Below, piece by piece: positions 42,432 to 50,768 of a stretch of 64,000 bases of DNA (position 1 is the stretch's first letter; every line of letters begins with the position of its first letter). The notes under the pieces are model-generated. The model saw only the letters and a program-made list of their open reading frames with translations, was not told the origin of the DNA and did no database searches. Location: assembly GCA_017540175.1 (NCBI GenBank), contig JAFYBN010000109.1, forward strand, positions 1 to 64,000, read 5' to 3'. This stretch comes from Clostridia bacterium (lineage in GTDB: Bacteria > Bacillota > Clostridia > Oscillospirales > CAG-272). Position numbers and translations under genes: made by a program.

Positions 42432-42468
42432 GCGTCAGGCCATCCGTCCGCCGCGCGGAATGCACAAG

Positions 42469-42504
42469 AAAAGAGGAAACCTCTCTGCCGAGGCTTCCTC
42501 TTTT
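42469..42504. terminator. Bidirectional terminator 2 between mscS and mscL
   Basis: A second copy of the same outer stem AAAAGAGGAA/TTCCTCTTTT, with inner CCTC/GAGG. Its outer arms and the GCCGAGG part are identical to the first, 38 nt away, suggesting local duplication. Confidence 0.85.
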
Positions 42505-42556
42505 ACGTATGCGGTTCAAAGGGATCGCGCGGGGACGCGGATCATTTCTTCGAAGC

Positions 42557-43015
42557 TTATTCTTCCTTCTTTTCGGCGAGCGCGTCGCGGATCTCGCGGA
42601 GCAGAAGGATATCTTCGCTCGGCTCGGCGGGCTTTTCCTCTTTCTTCTTCTCTTCCTCTTCCTTCTTCTTCGCCGCTTCCTTCAGTTTGTTGATGGTGCG
42701 GACGACCGTGAAGATGCAGAGCGCGACGATCAGGAAGTTGATGATCGCGTGGATGAAAGCGCCGTAGCGGATGGCGACTTCAGCGGTCTTGACGGCGTCG
42801 CCTTCCATAATGGCGGGAGTGAGGATGATCTTCGCTTCCTTGAGATCGGCTCCTCCGAAGAGCTTGCCGATCAGCGGGTTGATGATGTCGCCGACGAGGG
42901 AGTTCACGATCGCCGTGAACGCGCCGCCGACCACAACGCCGACCGCCATATCCATCACGTTGCCGCGGGATATGAAGGTTTTGAATTCGCCGAAGAATTT
43001 GCTTTTCTTTGCCAT
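42557..43015 (-). CDS. mscL: Large-conductance mechanosensitive channel
   Basis: The 152-residue protein matches MscL: KTFISRGNVMDMAVGVVVGGAFTAIVNSLV is the N-terminal amphipathic helix and TM1 (landmarks FISRGNVMDMAVG and GGAFTAIVNSLV), DIINPLIGKLFGG follows, then the periplasmic loop, TM2 (FLIVALCIFTVVRTIN) and a charged C-terminal helical bundle rich in Glu and Lys. The homopentamer is the last-resort osmotic release valve. Its gene follows a ribbon-helix-helix gene by 20 nt and shares its promoter. Confidence 0.96.
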   Translation of the reverse strand: MAKKSKFFGEFKTFISRGNVMDMAVGVVVGGAFTAIVNSLVGDIINPLIGKLFGGADLKEAKIILTPAIMEGDAVKTAEVAIRYGAFIHAIINFLIVALCIFTVVRTINKLKEAAKKKEEEEKKKEEKPAEPSEDILLLREIRDALAEKKEE

Positions 43016-43035
43016 GACTGCCTCCTTAATCGATT

Positions 43036-43245
43036 TCAGTTCTGATCGGAGTCTTTCTCGGGACGCGGGGTTCGGGTGAGGTCGATTTTGCCGTGAATAC
43101 GTTCGTAATACGCGACATTCGTCCGGATGAGGTGGAGCAGATGATTGTTTTCATCCCTTCCCTCTGCCTGAGCCACAACGAGCATCTTGCGGTAAAGCTC
43201 GTCGTCGATGCGAACGGAAAAGCTCACTTTGTTTTTCTGCGCCAT
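43036..43245 (-). CDS. Small ribbon-helix-helix (Arc-like) DNA-binding protein
   Basis: This 69-residue protein begins MAQKNKVSFSVRIDDELYRKM, an N-terminal strand followed by helix A of an Arc/MetJ-type ribbon-helix-helix. LVVAQAEGRDENNHLLHLIRTNVAYYERIHG gives the second helix (landmarks: AQAEGRDENNHL). A polar tail follows. GGAGG lies before the ATG, and the gene sits directly behind a perfect promoter as first gene with mscL 20 nt downstream. Such proteins bind DNA as dimers; it may autoregulate this operon. No toxin gene is adjacent, so an antitoxin role is less likely. Confidence 0.8.
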   Translation of the reverse strand: MAQKNKVSFSVRIDDELYRKMLVVAQAEGRDENNHLLHLIRTNVAYYERIHGKIDLTRTPRPEKDSDQN

Positions 43246-43272
43246 AAGAAAACCTCCGTCATTGCTGCTCCG

Positions 43273-43301
43273 ATTATATCATATCCGCCGGGGCTTGTCA
43301 A
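43273..43301 (-). promoter_or_regulatory. Consensus promoter of the RHH-mscL operon
   Basis: Minus strand TTGACA, 17-bp spacer, TATAAT: both hexamers perfect. The region GGATATGATATAAT holds a TGATAT-rich stretch. Confidence 0.88.
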
Positions 43302-43327
43302 GAAATTCCGGAGAATTGCTGCGGTAT

Positions 43328-44026
43328 TTATACGCCCGCATTCGTTTTTTGTTCAGCTTTGCCCGTATCTCTCCGGTCTTCGATGAAGCTGAGAACGCCT
43401 TTGTAACAGAACAGCAGAGCCGCGGAAACAAGAAGCCCTCCGACGATATCCGTCAGCCAGTGCATGCCGGAAAGCAGGCGTCCGATCACAGCGACGGCAG
43501 CGAGCACCCAGCACGCGATCGCGGCGGCTTTCGCGATCTTTGCGTTTTGGACGTATTTCGCGAGGATCAGCGCCGCGCTTCCGATGACGACCGTGAACAG
43601 CATGGTGTGGGACGACGGAAACGACGCCTCGGGCGCCTCCGCGCCCTTTTCAAGCACCGGGCGGTAATTCACGATGAATTTCTCAAACAGGACGTAAATC
43701 GCGAGTGTCACGGCGTAGAGTCCGCCGAGGGCGAGGATTTCCCCGTCCACGCGGAGCAGACTTTTCCGACGGACGAGCTGAACAAGCCCGAGCACGCCGA
43801 ACGCTCCTACAGCGAGCAGCGCGACGATTCCGAGAACGTCGGTAAACGAATACCACCCTTCCATGAGTCCGGTCATGTCGTGAAACGACGTGTTGAGCGC
43901 GGCAAGCCCGATGTCGGTTCCGCCCGCCCCCGCGGGCTGAACGTCGACTGTGAACAGAACGACGATGAGCGCGAGAAAGAGCGCGAATGCGCAGCCCGCG
44001 CAGAGAAATGCGTTTTTGGGTTTCAT
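43328..44026 (-). CDS. PAP2 (type 2 phosphatidic acid) phosphatase family membrane protein
   Basis: The 232-residue polytopic protein carries the PAP2 motifs ASFPSSHTMLF (PSGH-like with the catalytic His) and RLLSGMHWLTDIVGG (R-x5-H-x3-D). A preceding YRPVLEKG fits the degenerate first motif. About six membrane helices are present. Members dephosphorylate lipid phosphates such as undecaprenyl pyrophosphate or phosphatidic acid. AAGGAGG precedes the ATG. Confidence 0.9.
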   Translation of the reverse strand: MKPKNAFLCAGCAFALFLALIVVLFTVDVQPAGAGGTDIGLAALNTSFHDMTGLMEGWYSFTDVLGIVALLAVGAFGVLGLVQLVRRKSLLRVDGEILALGGLYAVTLAIYVLFEKFIVNYRPVLEKGAEAPEASFPSSHTMLFTVVIGSAALILAKYVQNAKIAKAAAIACWVLAAVAVIGRLLSGMHWLTDIVGGLLVSAALLFCYKGVLSFIEDRRDTGKAEQKTNAGV

Positions 44027-44078
44027 TTTTGCCTCCTTGAATCTGCATGGCGTATTGATTTAACGCGTATAATTCTGA

Positions 44079-45101
44079 TTATGAATTCAGATATGCCGCC
44101 TCGAACGCCTCTTCATCTGCAAAATGCCGCGGCTTGACGCCAGCTTTTTCATACTCTCCGAGGACTACTGAGAGGATTTCGTCAAATACCGCCGTATTCG
44201 CGGCGAGGTCGTCCGGATCGAAGCGGTCGAGGAACCGCAGTCCGGCAGTCTGCGGGATCTCCCGCATCATTGCCTCGAGGCTCGCGAGGTTCATGAACGA
44301 CGAAAACACGTCCCCCCTCGCATCCGCCTCGGTCATTTTGTTCCGCCAGTTTGAAACCATCTCTTCATAGGTTCCGACAAGGTTCTCGGGCTTCGGCTCC
44401 TCATGCGTTTCGGGGCTCGGGACGCACGGGATCGCCGCGGTGATGAGCGCGTGCAGCGCGTCCCTCACACCGTCCGGTTCTTTTGCGCGGATCACGCGCA
44501 GGACCGCCGCTTCCATGTCGAACGGAAGCCCGAGCTCGCCGATCTCCTCGAATGTCCGCTTGACGCCGCGTCGGAAATACCGTCCCTTCGCGAGCATGAC
44601 CGCGTTGCAGAGCTCCGTCACAGCGAGCCCGGCGTAAAACCGAACTTCTCCGAACGAGTCCGCGAACACCGAGTCCGCGTATGCCGCCTTCGCGCGTTCA
44701 AGGGCTTTTCGCGCCTGACTCAGTCCGGCGTCCGAACGAAGGACTGAGGCTGCTTTTTCTCTCAGTTTCGCGAGCCGCTGTGCCGCTTCGGGACTGCGGA
44801 CCTCGACAAGCTCGGCGTCCATGAGCTTCGCGAGCCGCGCGTGGGGACAGGAGGCGTCCTCTTCCAGTGATTCCCACGTGGTGGCGTAAAGATCGTACCC
44901 CACTCCCGTGTCGTCGAGAATGAAGCAGTCCGTGAGCGCTTCCCCGCCCTCTCCGTCGAAGAGAAGCAACAGATCGAGGTCGGATTTTTCGTGCTCGTCC
45001 CCCGTGGCAGCGGAGCCGTAGACCCCGATCAACCGGAGGGCGCAGCACAGATCGGCTTTCCGCTTCACGGCTTCAATGATTCTTCGGTTTCGTTCTTTCA
45101 T
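44079..45101 (-). CDS. Nucleotidyltransferase-domain protein
   Basis: The 340-residue soluble protein has the pol-beta-type nucleotidyltransferase signature LIGVYGSAATGDEHEKSDLDLLLL (GS...G...DxD, landmarks GVYGSAATG and SDLDLLLLF) at about residues 23-47. The C-terminal part is helical, with a HEPN-like stretch (ADSFGEVRFYAGLAVTELCNAVMLAKG), resembling proteins where an MNT domain is joined to a helical substrate-binding domain. The substrate is unknown: an antibiotic, tRNA or protein are all possible in this superfamily. It is followed by a PAP2 gene 52 nt downstream. Confidence 0.75.
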   Translation of the reverse strand: MKERNRRIIEAVKRKADLCCALRLIGVYGSAATGDEHEKSDLDLLLLFDGEGGEALTDCFILDDTGVGYDLYATTWESLEEDASCPHARLAKLMDAELVEVRSPEAAQRLAKLREKAASVLRSDAGLSQARKALERAKAAYADSVFADSFGEVRFYAGLAVTELCNAVMLAKGRYFRRGVKRTFEEIGELGLPFDMEAAVLRVIRAKEPDGVRDALHALITAAIPCVPSPETHEEPKPENLVGTYEEMVSNWRNKMTEADARGDVFSSFMNLASLEAMMREIPQTAGLRFLDRFDPDDLAANTAVFDEILSVVLGEYEKAGVKPRHFADEEAFEAAYLNS

Positions 45102-45141
45102 TCGGAATCCGTCCTTTCCGCTTTGCGTTCCGGTCTATTTA

Positions 45142-45579
45142 TCATTCGACGGTAAAATCCGTCCAGTCGATTTTCGAATACCGCATCACGTCGTCCGCGG
45201 GCTCCATGCCGAGCTTTTCATAAAACGGGACGGCGTTTTCGTTCGCGACGAGATACACGGCGACGTCGCGCTCGCCACCCGCGAGCTCATGCGCTTTTTT
45301 CATGAGTCTCGTCCCCACACCGAGCCTTTCGTATGCCCGGGAAACTCCGAGATCGGTCACGAACAGCCAATAGGCAAAGTCCGTAAGCCCGAACAGGATG
45401 CCGACGAGCGCACCGTTCTCGTTTCTCGCGGTCAGGCTCAGCGGCACGGAATTCACAAGGACCCGAATTCTTTGTGCAAAGCGCTCCTTCGGGTATTGGG
45501 AGCCGAGATCGGTCGTTTTGAGAAATTCGACATATTCCTCGGGCGTGACGCGTTCTTCCCGTATGCTGACGGCCTGCAT
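45142..45579 (-). CDS. GNAT family N-acetyltransferase
   Basis: 145 residues with the acetyl-CoA-binding strand-loop-helix: LFVTDLGVSRAYERLGVGTRLMKKAH contains the R/Q-x-x-G-x-G/A-like GVGTRL loop, followed by VYLVANENAVPFYEKLGM, typical of the fourth motif. The acceptor is unknown. It lies between the nucleotidyltransferase (40 nt downstream) and a membrane protein gene, all on one strand and probably co-transcribed. Confidence 0.88.
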   Translation of the reverse strand: MQAVSIREERVTPEEYVEFLKTTDLGSQYPKERFAQRIRVLVNSVPLSLTARNENGALVGILFGLTDFAYWLFVTDLGVSRAYERLGVGTRLMKKAHELAGGERDVAVYLVANENAVPFYEKLGMEPADDVMRYSKIDWTDFTVE

Positions 45580-45628
45580 GAATCCTTCCTCCGTTCGTTC
45601 TCAAGAGTCTTTATTCGAGCTCGTTCTG

Positions 45629-46504
45629 TCAGTTCTCCCGCTTGACACAGTCGTAGGTATCGATTTCGATCGTGAGATCGTATACGGTCCGCTCACCGGT
45701 CGGCGATTCGACGATCAGCGCGGTCTTCCCGGCTTTTTTGAGGTCGGCGTACACCATATAATCCTCTATGGAATCGACGTACAGGATTCCCGCGTCGCCG
45801 TACCGCTCGTCTTCAAGATATACGCGGTATGTATCGTCAATGGGATGTTCTTCGCTGTTGCTCATGAATTGTGTGTGATACACATAGGGATTCAGTATCC
45901 CCACAACCGTGACGGCGACGATGATCACGCCGCTGATGATCAGACCCACCGTCCGGATCGTTTTGTTTTCAAACAGAGCGACCGGGTACAGCAGCATCAT
46001 GGCGGCGCAGAACAGGCAGATCAGGATGAATTTCGGCGCGTAAAACGTGAAATACGAGAAATACATCAGATAGGAATAGCCGGTCAGCGCGATCATGGGA
46101 AACAGAATGAGATATCCCCACCACTTGCCTTTTTTGATGAAGTACCCGACATATCCCATCGGGAAGCACAGAAGCGTCCAGATGAACCACGTCCTGTAAT
46201 ATCCGAACAGCGCCCAGCCGAGGCGGCTGAACGGCACCTGGATCAGATAGACGAGGGGCTGGCTGATGAGAAAGAAAACGAAGCATTTGAGCGCCGCGTC
46301 GAGGTTCGATTTGCTGTTCATGATGATGACGATCCCGAACAGGATCCAGACCTCGAATGTCACGACGATGGTGTGGAAGGAGGTGTAATGCAGCGCGGGA
46401 ATGATCGCCATGACGGCTGTATAGACCCCCGCGAGGACCGCGAAAACGATCAGCTTCGGCCAGGTGAGCTCGATGCCGCCGAAAACCTTTTTGATGAGTT
46501 TCAT
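45629..46504 (-). CDS. Hypothetical polytopic membrane protein
   Basis: The 291-residue protein begins at ATG 46504 with GGGAGGA before it; a promoter at 46575-46604 rules out the longer frame. It has about eight hydrophobic segments in the first 215 residues (for example FAVLAGVYTAVMAII, VWILFGIVIIM, FILICLFCAAMML) and a C-terminal extracellular or cytoplasmic domain of about 75 residues (HPIDDTYRVYLEDERYG to the end). I recognise no family. It is the first gene of a run with GNAT, nucleotidyltransferase and PAP2 genes. Confidence 0.7.
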   Translation of the reverse strand: MKLIKKVFGGIELTWPKLIVFAVLAGVYTAVMAIIPALHYTSFHTIVVTFEVWILFGIVIIMNSKSNLDAALKCFVFFLISQPLVYLIQVPFSRLGWALFGYYRTWFIWTLLCFPMGYVGYFIKKGKWWGYLILFPMIALTGYSYLMYFSYFTFYAPKFILICLFCAAMMLLYPVALFENKTIRTVGLIISGVIIVAVTVVGILNPYVYHTQFMSNSEEHPIDDTYRVYLEDERYGDAGILYVDSIEDYMVYADLKKAGKTALIVESPTGERTVYDLTIEIDTYDCVKREN

Positions 46505-46574
46505 TTCTTCCTCCCGCGATGTCAGGACCGGAAACCCATTCGGCGCGAATGGTTTTCGGGCTTTATTCCCCGTC

Positions 46575-46604
46575 ATTATACCGTTTCCGCGTTCCATGTG
46601 TAAA
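46575..46604 (-). promoter_or_regulatory. Promoter of the membrane protein gene
   Basis: Minus strand TTTACA, 18-bp spacer, TATAAT, about 65 nt before ATG 46504. Confidence 0.65.
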
Positions 46605-46943
46605 GGGAAAAACATTGCGCGATTGTTACAAGATGTTTAATATTTCATCGCGTCTCCCGTGTCAGATTTCGGCTCGGCAAATGCCTCAATTCCCCGTTCC
46701 GCATGTTCCGCGGCGTGCCGGAGGACGGGCGGGAAAGCCTCACGTCCGCGTTCCGGAAGCAGGAGGAAAAATCGAAGGGCAAGCTGCCTGAGAGGATGAA
46801 CAAGCGCATAAAACAAAGCCGGATGAGGCAAACCTCTTGAAATCGAAACAGATTTTCGGCGAACAGAACCTGTATGAAAACCGTTTCGGGTGTCTGCTCC
46901 GGCGGATATGCCCCGGATTCCCTTTTCCCTGTCGAAATAACTC
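46605..46943. other. Intergenic region without recognised gene
   Basis: About 340 bp between two divergent promoters. Short open frames on both strands lack ribosome binding sites. One minus-strand frame (46637-46831) has no family I know. No terminator or repeat is evident; a decayed gene cannot be excluded. Confidence 0.5.
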
Positions 46944-46972
46944 TTGCAATCCGCGCTCGGAAATGCTATAAT
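46944..46972 (+). promoter_or_regulatory. Sigma-A promoter of the SLH/VanY gene
   Basis: TTGCAA, 17-bp spacer, TATAAT with TGC before it (extended -10). Confidence 0.8.
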
Positions 46973-47062
46973 AACACATAAGGATCTGCTTCACGCCGAC
47001 GCGCCCGCGCAGGGCAAGCTCGGCTGACGGATCGCAAAACAGAACACCAAAGGAGTATCACA

Positions 47063-50000
47063 ATGAAGTACACGAAACGTTATGTGATCCTGTCGGCGCT
47101 TGTTTTGACGCTGGCGCTTCTGCTCTGCACGGCGGTTTCGGCTGCCGACACGAACGAAGTGACGCGCGCCGAATTCCTCACGTCGCTGTACGAACTGAGC
47201 GGCGAGCATGCCGATGCGGCGCAGGACGTCTTCACCGACGTTCCCGAGGAAGGCAGCACGGCGGCAGCAGTCAACTGGGGCGCGTCGAAGGGTATCGTGA
47301 ACGGCGTCGGCGGCGGTATGTTCTGCCCGGACGATCCCGTTACCCGCGAACAGGCGGCAGCGATGCTTTATCGCTATGCCGAGACGCTCGGCAAGGGTTT
47401 CACGGGCATGTGGATGTTCCGCCTAGAGCAGCCCGACGTCGCGGACGTTTCCGAATATGCGTTTGGGGCGGTCCACTGGATCGTGATGAACGATCTTCTC
47501 GACATGGAAAACGGCATCGAGCCGCAGAAGCACCTTGCGAAGAATGAGCTGATCCCGATGCTGACCGGAGCGCTCGTTCCGCTGGGCATCGACGAGGTTT
47601 GGTATGCCTTCGATGACGTCGGCGTCGCGCTGAAGGCTCCGGGAAATATGACCGGCGTCGTCTATTCCGACGTGCTCTCCTCGTTCGTTTTGAAGAACGA
47701 ACGGGTCTATGTGGCTTATTCGCTTTGGAATCAGGTGACGATTCCCGATTCCGACGCTCTGAATACTCTGGCGGGCATGGCCACGATGGAGCGGACCGAA
47801 ATCGTAGATAGGGACGGTCTTCCGCTCATCAAGATCTTCGCGCGCAGCGGCGTGCCGAGCTATATCGCGATGGACACCTACGGTGACGCGCACGTTCTTG
47901 ACATCGCGCCGTGCTATGCCGAAAACGGCGTCACGATCGAAGACGCGCACGATGAGGTCTACGCCATCGACGGGACGGTGTGCCGTCTGACGCAAATCCC
48001 CGCGGGCAGCCGTGTCATCACGGTCAGCATACCGAAGAGTCCCGCTCCGGATTATCTTGTGCTTGTCAATCAGCACAGTCCCGTCCCCGAAGACTGGACG
48101 GAAAACCTCAGCCTCGTCAGCGCGGTCAACTCCCTTGGCGACTATGTGGAAGTCGAGCGCGAGGCATATAAAGCGTATCTGAATCTGAAAAAGTCCCTCT
48201 ATGAGGAGGACGGCGTGCTTGTCTACCTCGATTCCGCGTTCCGCAGCGTGGAAGAACAGCAGAGGATCATGGACGACTTCACCGAGAAATACGGCGAGGA
48301 ATACGCGAGAAACACGGTGGCGATCCCGGGGCTCTCCGAGCATCACACCGGTCTCGCCCTGGACCTCTATTTGAATATCGACGGCAAGGACATCTATTAT
48401 AACGAGGACATGGTGCAGTACCCCGAATTCTGGGCAAAGATCCACGCGAAGCTTGCGGACTACGGGTTCATCCTTCGTTATCCGGAAGGCAAGGAAGACC
48501 TCACCGGGTATTCCTACGAACCGTGGCACATCCGCTATGTCGGAAACGCCGCGGCTGCGCACGAGATCATGGACGCGGGACTCTGCTTTGAGGAATGGAA
48601 AGCATCCGGAACCAAGGAAGCTTTTTCGGCAGACGGAAGCGTGATCTTCGACAAGGACGGCGTCAGGGTCACGACGGCGGGGATGGATACCGATCCCGCC
48701 TTCGAAGACGGCAATCCCATCATCTGGCTCGATATCGAAAACACGGGGGACGAAGAGGTCTGCCTCGGTCTTGCATACGGCTCAGTCAACGGCTTCATGG
48801 AGCAAGTTGTATTTGTGGATTACAACGAGGAATCGGTGAGCTACGATTTCGATCTTCTCCTTCCCGCGCACAGCCAAAAACGGTATGCGCTGAGCTACTA
48901 CATATCCCAAAAGGGTTCGGCTGTTCTTGACACCATCGAATTCTGCTTCACCACAGCGCCGGATGAATTCGTATGGCGGGATTACGTCTCCGCGCCCGTC
49001 ACGATCAAAACCGGCATCGATGCGGATGAGGTCGATATCAAGACCATCGGCACGGTCGTGCTCGACAACGATACGCTGACGATCGTCATCGGCGAACAGG
49101 ACTATGACGACTGGTTCGGTCCCCGGATCAGCGTCTTTGTCGAAAACAAGACCGAAAACTACATCGGTCTGTACGCCGACAGCGCGGAAGCCGACGGTGT
49201 GTTCTGCGATTATTTTTATTACGGTGTGGAGATCGCTCCCGGCAAAAAGTGCTCGGGAACCATGTCCTTCTCCGGCGAGATCGGGGAAATGAAAGGCTTT
49301 GAAAGCCTGACCCTGTGCTTCAACTTCCGTGAAGCCGAAGCCGGAGACCATCTGGACGATGTGGACCGCGTCGCTCTCGATCCCGTCACGGTCACTTATC
49401 CTCCGCAGATCTGGGGCGAATACGAAAACGGCGGCCTTACGCTGGAGATCCAGCCGAAATACAACGATCTGCTGACCGTGGAAACGCCGCAAAACGACCC
49501 GGACGGCATCCTCTTCACGGTTTCCGAGACCGCTTCTCTTGAGGCGGGCGGTCACGAGGGCGCGGGCTGGCTCTTCTCCATCGGCAGGATCAGTGAAGAG
49601 AAGTTCCGCGAAATGCTGTGCTGGGACATGTCCGGCATCGAAGTGTTCGCTGTTGACGACGCCGGGAATTATTACGTGAAGTACCATCCCACGGACGTCC
49701 GCTACGAACGCGCAACGGTTGAAGAAATGATCGCCGACGCGGATCAGTGGACAATGCTGTGCGAATGGGCGGAAGACGCTCCGTATCAGTTCGTTGACCA
49801 AAACGGCTTTGACAGCGTATCCTACAGCAACACTACCCTCAGCATGTACCTCGCCCGCGCCGCGTGGATGGACGGCGTGAACGCGACGATCAGCACGACG
49901 GAATTCGGTCCCCTGCCCCTCGCGGGCGTGGACAGCTCGCCTTATGCCTCGTATCTCATCAGAGAATGCTTCTTCTGGGACGTGGAGGACGAGGAAGCGC

Positions 50001-50557
50001 CGAGCGGCGAATATGTGGTTCTGAACTTCCCGGACGACGACGTGCGCATTGACTTCTTCTTCGCGCCGGGCGGTTACGTCCGCGTGTTCTCGGGCGGAAC
50101 GGAAACGCTTTATCAGGTCGTTCTTTACGGCAATCTCACCCCTGCAGCCGCCGCGCGCGGCTGGTATTACGCGGTCGCCGAAGCGGCAGGCGTCAAAGCT
50201 CCCGACACCAGTCTGGACGCCTTCCTCGGCAGCTGGTATGAAAAGATCGCCGGCCGCGGAACGCTCACCATTTCCGAAACCCTCGCGCCCGACGTCGTGA
50301 CGGTCGAAGCGAGATGGCCCGACAGCGCGGCGGTGGTTCACGAGTGGACCATGACCGCCGTCCTCGGCGAGGACGGAACGCTGGTTTACGAAGACGGGTA
50401 CGAAACCGTGACCGAGTACGACGAAGACGGTTATGACTGGATCATCGATCAGATCTGGGACGAGGTCGGCTCCTTCTCCGTAAACGACGCGGGCGAACTC
50501 GAGTGGCGCGGAACCGATCCCGACAGCATCGGCGGAGATTTCCTCCGGATGCAGTGA
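47063..50557 (+). CDS. Large secreted SLH-domain D-alanyl-D-alanine carboxypeptidase (VanY-type)
   Basis: The 1164-residue product starts at an ATG behind AAAGGAG. It has a signal peptide (cut after VSA, about 27) and one to two S-layer-homology repeats (about 31-175: VTRAEFLTSLYEL, ASKGIVNGVGGGMFCPDDPVTREQAAAML). A beta-rich region (180-340) follows, then a VanY/LAS peptidase domain at about 340-508 with the zinc motif SEHHTGLALD (His 427, Asp 434) and EPWHIRYVG (His 489). The last 650 residues are a tandem of beta-sandwich-like regions without known family. SLH repeats bind pyruvylated wall polymers, and VanY removes terminal D-Ala from stem peptides, so it is a wall-attached peptidoglycan-trimming enzyme. 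VanY domains are usually part of much smaller proteins. Confidence 0.88.
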   Translation: MKYTKRYVILSALVLTLALLLCTAVSAADTNEVTRAEFLTSLYELSGEHADAAQDVFTDVPEEGSTAAAVNWGASKGIVNGVGGGMFCPDDPVTREQAAAMLYRYAETLGKGFTGMWMFRLEQPDVADVSEYAFGAVHWIVMNDLLDMENGIEPQKHLAKNELIPMLTGALVPLGIDEVWYAFDDVGVALKAPGNMTGVVYSDVLSSFVLKNERVYVAYSLWNQVTIPDSDALNTLAGMATMERTEIVDRDGLPLIKIFARSGVPSYIAMDTYGDAHVLDIAPCYAENGVTIEDAHDEVYAIDGTVCRLTQIPAGSRVITVSIPKSPAPDYLVLVNQHSPVPEDWTENLSLVSAVNSLGDYVEVEREAYKAYLNLKKSLYEEDGVLVYLDSAFRSVEEQQRIMDDFTEKYGEEYARNTVAIPGLSEHHTGLALDLYLNIDGKDIYYNEDMVQYPEFWAKIHAKLADYGFILRYPEGKEDLTGYSYEPWHIRYVGNAAAAHEIMDAGLCFEEWKASGTKEAFSADGSVIFDKDGVRVTTAGMDTDPAFEDGNPIIWLDIENTGDEEVCLGLAYGSVNGFMEQVVFVDYNEESVSYDFDLLLPAHSQKRYALSYYISQKGSAVLDTIEFCFTTAPDEFVWRDYVSAPVTIKTGIDADEVDIKTIGTVVLDNDTLTIVIGEQDYDDWFGPRISVFVENKTENYIGLYADSAEADGVFCDYFYYGVEIAPGKKCSGTMSFSGEIGEMKGFESLTLCFNFREAEAGDHLDDVDRVALDPVTVTYPPQIWGEYENGGLTLEIQPKYNDLLTVETPQNDPDGILFTVSETASLEAGGHEGAGWLFSIGRISEEKFREMLCWDMSGIEVFAVDDAGNYYVKYHPTDVRYERATVEEMIADADQWTMLCEWAEDAPYQFVDQNGFDSVSYSNTTLSMYLARAAWMDGVNATISTTEFGPLPLAGVDSSPYASYLIRECFFWDVEDEEAPSGEYVVLNFPDDDVRIDFFFAPGGYVRVFSGGTETLYQVVLYGNLTPAAAARGWYYAVAEAAGVKAPDTSLDAFLGSWYEKIAGRGTLTISETLAPDVVTVEARWPDSAAVVHEWTMTAVLGEDGTLVYEDGYETVTEYDEDGYDWIIDQIWDEVGSFSVNDAGELEWRGTDPDSIGGDFLRMQ

Positions 50558-50709
50558 CAGAATTCGGAAAGCGGATGACGGAGAAGCTCCTTGAAACGCG
50601 GCGGCTCCGTCACCCGCTTCTTTCCGCACAGATCGTTGTAAGCCGTCCCGTGCACCGGAAACATCGGACGCGCGGAAAACTGCGGAGCGCTCAAAAATCT
50701 CTTTTTCAC

Positions 50710-50738
50710 TTGACAAATCCGATCATTTGGGTTAGAAT
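50710..50738 (+). promoter_or_regulatory. Sigma-A promoter of the solute-binding lipoprotein gene
   Basis: TTGACA (perfect -35), 17-bp spacer, TAGAAT. Confidence 0.8.
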
Positions 50739-50768
50739 GGAACCAGAATACCGGAAAGGAGTGCTTTT

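Noticed and set aside
46637..46831. 64-codon minus-strand frame in the intergenic region
   Set aside because: No ribosome binding site, promoter or recognisable product.
48782..50716. 644-codon minus-strand open frame opposite the SLH/VanY gene
   Set aside because: Shadow frame; it even crosses the promoter region of the next gene and has no family features.
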